From Letharia columbiana (lineage: Eukaryota > Ascomycota > Lecanoromycetes > Lecanorales > Parmeliaceae): 64,000 nucleotides of DNA. The stretch covers positions 124,001 through 188,000 of the forward strand of contig NW_023501073.1 of NCBI RefSeq assembly GCF_014066305.1. The letters run 5' to 3'. A program made the position numbers and the translations under genes. Positions within the stretch are counted from its first letter, which is position 1, and each line of letters opens with the position of its first letter. Of this stretch, positions 13,394-25,746 are shown piece by piece. The notes beneath the pieces are model-generated. The model did not search any database. It was not told where the DNA came from and was given only the letters and a program-made list of their open reading frames with translations.

Positions 13394-13560
13394 AGTATAC
13401 GCGATAAACATCTAAACTTTCTCTCTTCTCTAAGACTTTCTTTTTTTATTAAATCTTTTTTTTTTAAAAAAATTTTTTTTTTTTTTAAACTTCTATTTAA
13501 ATAATCTAATATTATTATAATAATATTTAAAGTATAATAGATATTAAGTTATATATTTAT
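11905..13560. repeat. Direct repeat family A/B, copy B
   Basis: Second copy of the 1.7 kb repeat, in the same orientation. It matches copy A from its start to about 13075, is replaced by an A/T homopolymer tract to about 13390, then matches again (ACGCGATAAACATCTAAAC onward) until TTAAGTTATATATTTATT at 13560. At that point copy A continues with different sequence, and here the left LTR of the Gypsy element begins. Copy B was therefore probably interrupted by that insertion. Confidence 0.75.
13077..13390. repeat. A/T homopolymer tract inside repeat copy B
   Basis: Runs of A and T with one CCCCC. The anchors TTAGAAATA on the left and ACGCGATAAA on the right are about 375 bp apart here and about 396 bp apart in copy A, where ordinary AT-rich sequence lies between them. 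The tract therefore substitutes for, and is not inserted into, the normal sequence. Confidence 0.8.
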
Positions 13561-13679
13561 TAGAACTTTATATTATATATATAATAACTCTATATTATAG
13601 TATAAAGAGAATACTATCTATATAGAATTATTATAAGTATATAAATTTTATAGTAAGATAGAAAGATCGAAAGGCCTTA
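13560..13679 (-). repeat. LTR of the Gypsy element (lower-coordinate copy)
   Basis: Shares about 105 well-matched bases with 19955-20057, ending GAAAGGCCTTA. As the element reads on the minus strand, this is its 3' LTR. Canonical TG...CA ends are not visible, which is expected because RIP turns them into TA. Confidence 0.75.
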
Positions 13680-16600
13680 ATACGCTAAGTTTAATTAGGC
13701 TATAATATAAGTAAGGTCGTAAGATTATTAAAATCGTAATATTATTCCTCTCTTTAATTTAAAGCTTCGGCGACGACTACTATATAGTAGATATCGATCT
13801 TATAAAAAGTATATCTAGACGTATATAAAGTAATATTCTTAGATATATTAACTTAGTATTTTATTACGATATTAAGATCTTTTTATAAATCGATATAGCT
13901 ACTATAAATTAATAGCGCTAATAGAGAAGACTATTCTAAAGATCTTTTAAATAATAAATAAGAGTTAACGGCCTCGAGGTAATAATAATAAAAGTCTACT
14001 ATTAGATTCGAATATTCTACTATATTCGTAAATAGTTATTAGAATAAATTTTTCTTAATCTTAGAGCCTCTATATCTAATTTTATATATTAGATATCCCC
14101 TCTTACTAGTTAAGAAATTATTCTTTTATTTATTTAATTTAAATTAAACTATTTCTTTAATATCGTAGATTTTATCTTCTTTATTAATATCGATAGATAG
14201 CGGCGAAGGCTTAATCTATTCTAGTAGTGAATTATTATTATTATCGAGATATAATAGCTATAAATAAAAGATAGAGTAAATATTATTTATAAAAGTCGAG
14301 AGTTCTAACTTATAAGCGAAATTATTTAAAGCTTTAATAATTTTAAATAATTCGAAATTCTTATAATCTAGTAATTTATTAAGGCGTATAATTTTAATAT
14401 TTCTTCTATTAAGTATAATTATATCTTTAACTTTAAATTCTAATATCGAAAGTTAATAATAATTAGTTTACTTCTTTCTATAAAGCTTATAATTATTTAA
14501 GCTAACTTCTTAGATAATTTCTTATAATATTAATCTTTTCGATAAATTTATTAACTAATTTAATATCTCTCTTCGCTCTTTAATTAGCGAATTAATTTTA
14601 AAAGATTAAAGATTCTATTCTTACATAAGAAATATATTCTTTAATAAGAAGAAATAATAATATTCTCGATAAGGCGTTCTTATCGAAGTTAGCTTCGAAC
14701 TCTACTATTAATAATAGATTTATCTAATTATCTTAATTATAATTAATATAAACTCTAAAGTATTATTTTAGAATAGCGTTAGCGTTCTTTATTTATTTAT
14801 TAATTTTCGAATAAAACGTAGTAAAGAGTTTAGATTTAATTCTAATTCTTTTATATAGTCTTCTTTAGAAATATATTATAAACTAAATACCTCGATTGAA
14901 GATGATAATAAATAAATATTCTTTCTCTCGCTATATGAATTCGATAAAGGCCTAAACTACTATCTTTACTTCTAGAGAGTCTAAAAAAACGAATTTCTTC
15001 TTCTTATTAAGTCTATTTATAATTATTATAATATATTAATAGAAGTATTTATATCTAAGATAAATAGATAGTAATATAATAAAGTTAATAAAAATATCTT
15101 ATTAATACTATTTAAAAATAGAAAGAGATTTAAGTAGATCTTACTTATTCTCTCTATAAGTCTTAGATCTTTTATAGATATAATAGCTCTTAATATAGCG
15201 AGTAATAAAATTCGTTATTCTTAACTAATAGTAAAATCTACTTACTCTATTATAGATTAATAATCTATTAACGTAGCCTTCGAGTAAAGAGTTATAAATA
15301 TCTCTAATAATTTTAATTTATAATTCGAAATACGTTCGATATATATAGTCTATTATTAATATATAATAATCTATTATAAAGATAATAATTATCTAATTTT
15401 AGCTTAAGATTATTCTTAATTATTTTAAATAATAGCTTTCTCTATTTAGATATCTTTAATTAAATAATTTTTTAAGCGATATTATTATAATTATAAGTAT
15501 TTTTTATTTAATATAATAACTTAGAAGTATTAATAGTAGAGACTTCTCTCGATTCTTCTAAGAACTTCTCTTAAGAAGTCTCTATTAAGGCTCTTAATAA
15601 TAATTCTTTATTAGACTTCTTATTATTAATATTATTTTATTCGCTAAATTTATATAGTATTATAGTTAGAGAGATAATATTTTCTCTTATATCGTTTAGA
15701 AGTATAATAATAAGATATACGATATTCTTAATATCTTCGTTAAGATTATTATTTTTAAGAATTATATAATATTAATAACGAGTATAATTATTATTCTTAT
15801 TTTTAGATAGATCTCTTACTTATCGAATAAGACTATTAGATTTAATACTTTATTTTCTTAAATAATAAATAATATAAAAGTTAAATTCGAATAAAAACTT
15901 CGTTTATCTTACTTAGCGAAAGTTAAGTTATTTAAAAAATATAAAGTATTATAAGTTCTTATAATCTAAAATAACTTTAATAGAATTCTCGATAGAGATA
16001 TTAGTTAGCTTAGAATATTATTTCTTAAAGACCTATATTATAATTATAAGTTTCTTATTATAGATATCGTAGTTATACTCTATAGAAGATATCTTTTTAA
16101 AGAGAAATATTATAGATCTAAGTACTTTATCTTTATCTTCTTACGATAGAATAATAATAATTATAAAATTAGACGCGTTTATTTCTAGTTAAGTTTTTTT
16201 ATTTAAATTAAAATAAGTAAGTATAGAGATAGTAGTAAAAGCTTTCTTAAGTATTTCGAAAGCGAGTTATTTAGAATACTCTTAAGTCTATAAATAGATA
16301 AAGTCTTTCTTCTATTAAGTATAAATAAAGTTTATTAGAGATATAACGATTTTAGAGTATCTCGTAATAAACTTTTAATAGAAATTAGCGAATTTTAGAA
16401 ATACTTATATATCTTTAATATATCTAAATTTCTTTTATTAAGTAATAATCTTAATTTTCTTTATATTTATTTCTACTTCTTTTATAATAATAATTAATTC
16501 TAGATATTTAACTCTAATAATATAAAAATTATATTTATTAATATTAAGATAGAGATTAGCTTATCGAAGTTTCTTTAATATCTTTTCTATATACTAAATA

Positions 16601-19600
16601 TACTTATCTTTAATATTATTATAGATAAGAATATCGTCTAAATAGATAATATAGAATATATTTAGATATTCGCGTAAGATATTATTAATAAATATTTAAA
16701 AAGTAATAGAGGTATTATATAATCTAAAAGATATTATTATATATTCGAATAGACTATATCGAGTAAGAAATACGATTTTTTTCTTATAATTCTTTTTTAC
16801 TCTAATCTCGTTAAAAGCGACTATAATATCGAATTTATTATATATCTTCGCCGCGTATAATTTAGCGAGGATCTTCTTAATTAATAGAGAAGTATTTTAA
16901 TTAGAAATAGTAAATATATTTAAGAGCTCTATAGTTTACATATAGTCTAAGTCTTTTATCGAGTTTCTTTATAATTAGAATAAATACTATATAGAGAGAA
17001 GTACTTAATCTAATATAGTCTTTTTCTAATATCTTATTAATATATTTCTTTATAACTAATATCTAATCTTTAAAGAGCTTATAAGTCTTCTTCGATAATA
17101 AAATAACTTCTTTTTTAAGATATATTTTATAATTAATAAAGCGATAAGAAGAAAGTTTATTAGTTTTAATAAGATTTTAAATATCTAGCTATTTATAATA
17201 TATTATAAAAACTTATTTTTATAGCTATTTTATAATTAAAGGTTTCTTTCTTAACTTATAAAAGAATTTTTTATAATCTTCTATCGTAATAGCGGCGATA
17301 TTAATAATAAACTTCGCTTTCTTATTAATAAAGTTAAAAAGTTATTTAAAGTCTTAAGATTATATAATAATAACTTAATTCTCTAATTTTTTAATTATCT
17401 TAATAAAGATATAGGCGAAGATCTCTACTATATTCTTTTTTTTAAATATAATCTTTACTATATAATTTAAATTCTTTTTTAAAAACTTATTATTACTTTA
17501 AATAATAATAAGTTTATTATATAATAAATAGTTAAATATATAATAATCTAAATTAAATATAATAATTCTAAATCTAAAGAATATATAAGAGTTATACTAT
17601 TCTAGTTATAATATTTCTAGAATAATATTAAATTATTTTAATAAGATAATTAAGTATTAAAGTTCTTCTATATAATCTTTTAAGGCGAGTTTTATTAAGA
17701 CTATATATATAATATTAAAAATAAAGATTAATTTATTATTAACTAATTATAATCTATAGAATTATATTAATACTACTTTAAATAACTTATTTACTTTAAT
17801 AAAAGATATATTTATAAAGCTTAATATTAAAGCTTCGATATTCGAGAGATAATTAATCTTAATCTATTTTATTAATATAATAATTTTTCTATAAAAGTCT
17901 AATTAATATTTATTTTATAAAGAGGCTTTAATAATAATAATATACGCGGATAGAGAGACGAAAGCGAGTATTCTTTCTATTTCTAACTCTTTAATTCTTA
18001 TATATAAGGCTTTTAGATCTCTAGCGACGACTTAATTAGAGATATTTAATTTTTTAATTCTTATAATAATTCGACGAGGATATTCTTCTTAACGTCGACG
18101 GCTTTTAGAATTATATTAACTTATTCTTTTATTAATAAATCTATATTCTTATATAAGATACTATTATCGCTAAAACGATATTTAATCTTTAAATACTTAA
18201 AATATCTATCTTCTTTTTAAATTCTATTTATTAATAATTTAGAATACTTATATTTTTATATATTGAAATTTTCGATAATAATATTATTATTTCTTTTAGT
18301 AAAGAAAGTATTATATTAATTATTCGAGGGGGTAAAGTTCTTATTAATTTTATTAATCTCTTTCTTACTCTTTAAATCTAATATATTATTAATAGCTCGA
18401 AGATTTATATTTAATACTTATAGAAAAATAACTAATTCTCGAAAAGTATTAAAAGACTATTCTAAAATTCGATATCTTAGACGTATAAAGATTAATCGTT
18501 TTAGATTAAATATCTTATAAATATTAGTAAATCTTAAGAGAGCGATAGCTATAGAGAATTATACGTAGAAGTTCTTAAACGATTTCTTCTTATCTATTAC
18601 TCTTATATTAAATTTAAAATTAAATATCTTAATATTTAATTTAATAATCTTATTATATATTTCGAATATATTATCTAATTTATTAATTATTTCTTAGATA
18701 ATTTAATATAGATCTAAGATATCTTTATTTACTCTTATTTTAATAACGTTATAAATAATAGACTTATAATAATCTTATATATAATTAATTTTCTTAAGTT
18801 TAATAAGAAAGATTATAGCGCTTTATTTAAACTTCGCTTTAAGATATTAACGCTAGCTATCTTACTTATTTCGATTATTAATATTATAAAAATTCGAGAT
18901 ATCGAGATATCGTTTATTTAATTCTATATTCTCTACGCGATTCGTAATAGAGATATAATATAAGTTTCGATGAATACTATTAATAAAAATACTCGACTAA
19001 CGAGATATAGATATAATCTTTATATCTTTCTTATCGAAGTTTTTTAAATTAATTAATATATAAGATTATTACTTCTTTAGCTATTACTCTTTACACTTTA
19101 AGTCTTACTTAAATTTCTTATTTTCTTTAATAAATTTTATAATATTAATGCGATATCTATTACGTAAACCTCGAAGTCTATTATTAATTTCTTACTCGTA
19201 GAATAATTAATTATTACTATTACTTAGCTAAATAATAATTATTAATATCTTTATCTTAATATAAGCGATATTCTAATTAAGTTATTTATTTTATTATTAA
19301 AATATCTTAATATTACGACTAGTAGTTCGAAAATTCTCTATTAAAATCTTTAATTTATTATATTAAGTATTAGAAGTATTAATAGCGCTTTTTATAAAAT
19401 TCTATAAATTAATAATAAATATAAAGATTATAATAAACTCTTCTTCGATAATATTTATAAGTTATACTTCGATATAATCTAAACTAAGTTCGATAATATA
19501 TCTTCTAAAGATAGAACGCTTTTCTTTATATTATACGAATAATATAATAATATTTAAGACCTTCTTATCGAAGTTCTCAAGTTCTTCTAGATAATAATAT

Positions 19601-19940
19601 ATCTATAACTTATCTATAACGATTTAACTTTATATATTATCTAGATTTAAGATTAATAAATTTACTAATATTAAGCTAGTAAGAGTATAAAGAAGATTTA
19701 ATTTAAAGTCTATTTCTTTTAATATATTAAAGATATTTATTTTCTTTAGATTCTTATTTAATCTAATTAGATTAGCCTTTATATAAGTAAAAGATTTTCT
19801 TTTAAATAATCTTTTAAGTAGTAAGCTTCTTTAGCTATAGCTATTAACTTCTTAATAATATACTTTCTTCTTAATTATATATTTAGTATAACTAGTAAAT
19901 AAATCGCTATCGCTTTAGAAGAAAGATAGATAGTATTATA

Positions 19941-20057
19941 TTAGAGACTTAATAATATATATAATAACTCTATATTATAGTATAAAGAGAATACTATCTA
20001 TATAGAATTATTATAAGTATAGACTTTATAGTAAGATAGAAAGATCGAAAGGCCTTA
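19941..20057 (-). repeat. LTR of the Gypsy element (higher-coordinate copy)
   Basis: Partner of the repeat at 13560-13679, in the same orientation. It ends 16 bases before the TIR element that starts at 20074. Confidence 0.75.
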
Positions 20058-20073
20058 AGTAAGTAATTCGTAC

Positions 20074-21064
20074 TTAGTGGTGTGAATTTTATATTAATCG
20101 TAATACCTTAGTAAAATCTTTCAGAATAATAGAAATAGCTTAGAGTAAGATATCGAATATTTTATCGTTTAAATATATATCGTTCGATATTTCTTCTATA
20201 AGCCTATTAACTATAATCTCGTAGTAGATTCTCCTCTTATAACGTTATTATAGTTTCTTCTTTTACTTCTTAATATAGTAGAGATAATAAATCAAGTTAT
20301 AGTAATATTCTCCGCTTACTAAGTAATAATTTAATATAAAATCGTAGAGAGTATATAACGTGGGATCTTGAAGAGCTAAGCCGTATTCTTAACGATAGTA
20401 GCCTTATTATCGCTTAATTTCTCCGTAGTATTCTTTATAATATTCTCCGTAGTATTCTCCGCATTTATCTATTATAGTTTCTTCTCTTACTTCTTAATAT
20501 AGTAGAGATAATAGATTAAGAATTATAGTAGTATTCTTCGCTTACTAAGTAATAATTTAATGTGAAGGATCGAAGAGGAGGAATATGACGTGGGATATTG
20601 GAGAACGCTGAGGCGTGTTCTTGACGATGGTAGCCTTATGACACCGCTTGGTTTCTCCGTAGTATTCTCCGTAGCTAAGTTCACCGTATTTGCCATCATG
20701 TATAGATTACGGCTCAGCTCTCCAAGATCCCACGTCATATCAATCATCCACTCAGTCAGCCACTCAGCTAGCCACTCAGTCTGATACTCTACAAGAGGAG
20801 GAGCAAGAGGAGGAACTACAACAGGCAAATGCGGAGAACACTGCGGAGAAACCAAGCGGCAACAAGGCCACCATCGTCAAGAACACGGCTCAGCTCTCCA
20901 AGATCCCACGTCATATGCTCTCCACGGTTCCACATCAAATCATCACTCCGGAACGATACATATTTGGACGAATTGAAACCGTCCGATGTCTTGCTCTGAC
21001 AGCTATTTCATTATTCGAAAGATTTCACTGCGGTAAGAGATAATGTGGGAGTTCACACCACTAA
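20074..21064. mobile_element. Non-autonomous TIR DNA transposon, half RIP-mutated
   Basis: Starts TTAGTGGTGTGAA and ends TTCACACCACTAA. The terminal inverted repeats span about 117 bp (20074-20192 and 20949-21064) and share the blocks ATCGAACGATA, GCTATTTC and GAAAGATTT. A TA directly at both outer ends would fit a Tc1/mariner-type target duplication. Inside is a palindromic arrangement: the GTGGGATCTTGAAGAGC-type arm appears inverted at about 20360 and 20590 and direct at about 20870-20915. No transposase was found; the 110- and 117-codon frames over the well-preserved half arise from the repeated arms. 20074-20520 is RIP-mutated and 20522-21064 almost untouched. The same family recurs at 24411-25487. 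Confidence 0.75.
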
Positions 21065-21367
21065 TTGGCATGTTGTCTCCATTTCTTTCCGATATTTCGA
21101 TACTTCTTGCCATAAGGACATGGCCTTTCTCTCTTTTTGTGGGCAATTATTACGGACCAATCCTCCACTACTAGATATACCGTCCTAATTAGGCCTCTAG
21201 CGCGCCTCTCTCCGCACATATATGTCTATATATCACAGTGGTGAAAGTAGGTCAAAAACGCACAGTAAGCGATCAGAGTTCGATTTGACTTAGGGCTAGG
21301 GCTAAAATTCGATTTGACTTAGAAAAATCCAACTTCATGAATTTAATTCATGGGCCTTTACTTGTAG
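21065..21367. repeat. Repeat segment shared with 25488-25746
   Basis: Almost unmutated sequence directly after the right TIR, including CGCGCCTCTCTCCGCA and the pair CTTAGGGCTAGGGC / AAAATTCGATTTGACTTAG. It is present again after the TIR end at 25487 in RIP-altered form. The repeated unit is therefore larger than the TIR element. This copy is interrupted at 21368 by the next TIR element. Confidence 0.75.
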
Positions 21368-23816
21368 AATAATAAAAGAATAATAAATAGATGAAAGAAT
21401 TATTATTCGATCTCGGACGCGTTTAATATAACTACTATAACTATTATATTTAAATATTTATTTAATCTACTAATAGTAGATTAAACTTTATAATTTTTAT
21501 AGCTTTAAAAAGCGTAAAGCGAGCTTTATAATTTAAGAAATTATAAAGTAACTATATATATCGTAAGCTAAGTACTTTAAAGTATAAAATATCTATATAT
21601 AAATTTTTAATAAGAGAGATATAAAAGAATTATTAGATTAACTTAGTCGTGTCTAATTAAAGAGCGTAGAGAACTCGAATTAACAATTAACTATATATAT
21701 AAATTTAAGATTTTCAAGCTTAGCTTTATCTTATTCTATTATATATATTAATTATATTATTTAACTATTATCTTTAAAGTTTCGCTTTTTAAAAGATAAC
21801 TCTATATTCTTATAATAAATAAGATATTAAATAGAATAATTAATAGAATTTAATCTTTTATTTATTAGCTAGTAATAAGTCTTATAATTTAAATATCTAA
21901 TTATATTTAAAATTATAATTATAATTATCTTTATAATTATATTTAATATAAATTAAAACTTTTTATTAATATATAACTTTTTTCGAAAAATTTATATAAG
22001 CGTAATTAAAGATTAATATTCTTCTTTTAAGCGTTAAACGCTTAGCGAGAAGTATTAGAAGATTTATATCTAGATATTTATTAACTATATATTAAAATTT
22101 ACTTACTTTAAATTCTAGATATAAATATCTTTACTTCTAAATAAGATAAAGAAGTTATAAATTTAAAATCGAATATTACTAAGAGTTATCTACTATTTTC
22201 TATTATATTTTAAATATTTATAATTATTAATACACTTATTAATAAGAAAGACGTATTATTACTATATAAATTTAGTCGCGATATTAATAATAACTATAGA
22301 AACTAAAGCTATTAAACGTAGAGATACTCGTTAATAAAAAAGATATACTATTACTATATAAATTTAATCGCGATATTAATAATAATTATAAAAATTAAAG
22401 TTATTAAATATAGAGATACTCGCTAATAAGAAAGATATATTATTATTATATAAATTTAGTCGCGATATTAATAATAATTATAAGAATTAAAGCTATTAGA
22501 TATAGGAATATAATCTTTAATTTAATATAGATTTTAAGATAAGAAGTCTCTTTTATTAAAGCAATAGCATTTTTATAAATATATATCTATATTTAAATCG
22601 ATTTAAGAAGTTTTATTCTATAAATATAAAATATATAAAGTTATTAGATTAAGTATAATAGTTAAATATTATTAATTAAGCGTAATAAGTAGAAAGATAA
22701 TTAGAATATCTTATTCTTAAGTCTTAACTTAGAATAGTTTTTCTTTTATTTATTATATATTTTCTTTTTATAAAAACTATATCTAGACTTTAATAATACT
22801 ATATTATTATTTATAAACTTATATCTTATTATATTTATCTAAGAAGCTATATATCTTTTAATTATAAAGTAATTCTTTTTATATAAAATATATATAATTA
22901 AGCCGCTAGATATTAGTTAATAATTTTCTTTATTTATAATTAGTAATTACTAGAGAGTAAATTATATTATTAAAATTACTCGCTAATTTTATCTTTATAA
23001 TTTCTTAAAATATATATAATATAGAGATTTAAATTCGAAGCGAATTAATCGATTTTAGAGTTATATAAATTAAGATCTTCTTTATTACTTAAGTAAATAT
23101 AATTTAAAAAATAATTAAATTTATTAATCTCTATAATTTATAGATTTTCTTTAATATATAAGCTTTAAAATCTAATTAATAATAATATAATTAGCGCGTA
23201 TAATTAATTTACTATTTAATTTAGATATATATAATCGATATAATTACGCACTTTTTTTATTTATAACTATATTTTTTAAACTTTATATATAATCTTTTAA
23301 TCTTCGTCTTCGCGAAGTCTTATCTTTACTTTACTTCGATAATTTAAATAAATCTAAATTAGTAATTAATAAATTATTAAGAATTTTCTAAGCTTTTACG
23401 ATTATTAAGTTAATAGCTTTAATTAATATATATAAAAGAATAAGATAGAGCTAAACTAGAAAACCTTGAATTTGTATATATAGCCAATTATAAATTCGTT
23501 AGGTCTACGCTTTTTAGTTAGATACCGCGGGTAAATAAATTAGCGTCCGTAACCATTAAAAATCTATAAAAATCTATGTGTAGAAGTCTTACCCTCTAAA
23601 ATAACCAGCTTTCTAAGAATACTATTACTTCATAATTTTATAAATTATAAAGCTTAGTGTGCGCTTTCTAACGCTGTAAAAATAATGAAGTTTAATCTAC
23701 TATTGATGGATTAAATAAATATTTAAATATAATAGTTATGGTAGTTATATTAGACGTATTCGAAATCGAATAATAATTCTTCTATCTATTTATATAATTA
23801 TTCTTCTTTTATTATT
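21368..23816. mobile_element. Second TIR DNA transposon, about 2.4 kb
   Basis: Inverted termini of about 175-180 bp: 21368-21545 starts AATAATAAAAGAA, and 23637-23816 ends with its complement. Inner landmarks GAATTATTATTCGAT, ACGCGTTTAATATAACTAC and TTTAATCTACTA(A/T)TAG are shared in inverted orientation. The interior is RIP-mutated and no transposase motif was readable. It contains a 92-bp tandem array. It interrupts the repeat unit that begins before it, so it is the younger insertion. Its inner TIR sequence (AAATATNATAGT...AAACGCGTYCGA) also recurs at 24110-24155 and 24375-24410. Confidence 0.7.
22239..22514. repeat. 92-bp tandem repeat, about three copies
   Basis: Units start at 22239, 22331 and 22423 (TTAATAAGAAAGA or close), each about 92 bp and containing TCGCGATATTAATAATAA and GAGATACTCG. 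The period is not a multiple of three, which argues against a protein repeat. Confidence 0.8.
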
Positions 23817-23899
23817 TTACTAATTCTATTAATTTTATTAATATGAATATAATCGTCTTCGATACCCCTCGTTTAAAGGTTACTTAATATTTTAAATAT

Positions 23900-24410
23900 A
23901 TATATCTCTATTACCCGCCTCTTAGAGCCTCTACTAACGCCCTTAGATTACTTCTCGGCGAATTCGCTATTACTAATAATCGAGGCCGTAAGCGAGTCTA
24001 ATAGCTATCTACTACTACTTATAAACGCGTTAAAAGGCCCTTAAAAAGAGATTAAACGAATACGTTCTTCTTTATATACTTCTTTCAAGCTAGTAATAAG
24101 TAAATTAAACTAATATTTAAATATTATAGTTATATTAAACGCGTTCGATTTAGGCACGTATCCCTTTCGCCCGTCTTTTGAACCCCCTACTAACGCTTCT
24201 AGATTACCTCTCGATGAATCCGCTACTACTGATAATCGAGGCCGTAAGCGAGCTTAACAGCTATTTACTACTGCTTATAAACGCGTCGAAAAGCCCTTAA
24301 AAAGAGCCCGAACGGATACGTTCTCCCCTATATACTTCTCTCTAAGCTAGCGATAGATGGGTTAAACTAACATTCCAAATATTATAGTCACACCAAACGC
24401 GTCCGAACGT
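23900..24410. repeat. 256-bp tandem duplication with unequal RIP
   Basis: Two units with the anchor CTACTAACGC at 23931 and 24187 (period 256 bp), each containing AATCGAGGCCGTAAGCGAG and ending near AAACGCGTYCGA. The first unit has more C-to-T and G-to-A changes than the second. No coding content was recognised. Confidence 0.75.
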
Positions 24411-25746
24411 CATATGCTCTCCACGGTTTCATATTAAATTATTACTTAGTAAGCGGAGAACACTACTATAACTTGGCCTGTCATCTCTACTGTATTGAGG
24501 AGTAAGAGGAGGAACTATAATAGGCAAATGCGGAGAATACTGCGGAGAAACTAAGCGGTAACAAGCTCATCATCGTCAAGAACACAGCTCAGCTCTCCAA
24601 GATCTCACGTTATATCAGTCATTCACTCAGTTAGTTACTTAGCTAGTCACTCAGTCTAATACTCTATAAGAGGAGAAGTAAGAGGAGGAACTATAATAGG
24701 CAAATGCGGAGAATACTGCGGAGAAACCAAGCGGTAATAAGGCTACCATCGTTAAGAATACGGCTCAGCTCTTCAAGATCCCACGTTATATTAGTTATCC
24801 ACTTAGTTAGTTACTTAGCTAGCCACTTAGTCTAATACTCTATAAGAGAAGAAGTAAGAGAAGGAACTATAATAGGTAAATGCGGAGAATACTGCGGAGA
24901 AATCAAGCGGTAATAAGGCCACCATTGTTAAGAACACGGCTCAGCTCTTTAAGATTCCACGTTATATGCTCTCTCACGGTTTTATATTAAATTATTACTT
25001 AGTAAGCGAAGAATATTACTATAACTTAGTCGTTCTATATTAAATTATTACTTAGTAAGCGGAGAATATTACTATAACTTAATCTATTATCTCTACTATA
25101 TTAAGAAGTAAGAGGAGAAACTATAATAGGTAAATGCGGAGAATACTGCGGAGAAACTAAGCGGTAATAAGGTTACTATCGTTAAGAACACGGCTTAGCT
25201 CTCCAAGATCCCACGTTATATGCTCTTTACGATTTCATATTAAATTATTACTTAATAAGCGAAGAATATTACTATAACTTAATCTATTATTCTTACTATA
25301 TTAATATAATATATTACTATAATAATATTATAAGAGAAGGATCTACTATTATAGTTAATTAGGCCTCTATAGAAGAAATATCGAACGATATATATTTAAA
25401 CGAATTGAAATTATTCGATATCTACAGCTATTTTATTATTCGAAAGATTTCACTACGATAGAAGATATTATGGGATTCACACCACTAATTAATATATTAT
25501 CTCTATTTCTTTCCGATATTTCGATACTTCTTATTATAAGAACATAGCCTTTCTCTATTTTTTATAGGTAATTATTACTCCTAATTAGGCATTAGCGCGC
25601 CTCTCTCCGCATATATTTATCTATTTATAGATCAAAAACGTATAGTAAGCGATTAGAGTTCGATTTAACTTAGGGCTAGGGCTAAAATTCGATTTAACTT
25701 AGAAAAATTCAACTTTATAAATTTAATTCATAGGCCTTTACTTATA
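24411..25746. mobile_element. Second, rearranged copy of the TTAGTGGTGTGAA TIR family
   Basis: Carries three to four tandem copies of the internal arm (AATGCGGAGAATACTGCGGAG, then AAGCGGTAATAAGG and AAGATCCCACGTTATAT) at about 24520, 24700, 24880 and 25130. It ends in the same right TIR (TTCACACCACTAA at 25475-25487) and the same downstream segment as 21065-21367. No left TIR was found; the left edge abuts the 256-bp tandem duplication. RIP level is intermediate. Confidence 0.65.

Larger units (their letters stand above)
13560..20057 (-). mobile_element. Ty3/Gypsy LTR retrotransposon, RIP-inactivated
   Basis: Direct terminal repeats of about 117-121 bp (13560-13679 and 19941-20057) share AACTCTATATTATAG and GATCGAAAGGCCTTA. 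The minus strand carries pol in the order RT, RNase H, integrase toward lower coordinates. The RT active site YLDDILIYN lies at 16618-16644, preceded by KFDIIVAFNEIR and TRYSLFEYIII (to about 16838). RNase H reads EYNYDIYNKKL and LDYKNL at about 15900-16110. Integrase reads NRG, LFTTFYSKIN, NANAILKYYFR at about 14680-14900. Stops stand at Gln and Trp positions. The expected gag end is toward 19-20 kb but no zinc knuckle was readable. Confidence 0.85.

Noticed and set aside
20523..21043. Frames of 110 and 117 codons over the TIR element
   Set aside because: They cover palindromic repeat arms and exist on both strands; not conserved in the second copy.
21284..21310. Telomere-like TTAGGG/CTAGGG repeat
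   Set aside because: Only two imperfect units, part of a dispersed repeat also found at 25670; not a telomere.
22239..22514. Ankyrin-type protein repeats
   Set aside because: The period is 92 bp, not a multiple of three, and no ankyrin consensus can be read in a constant frame.
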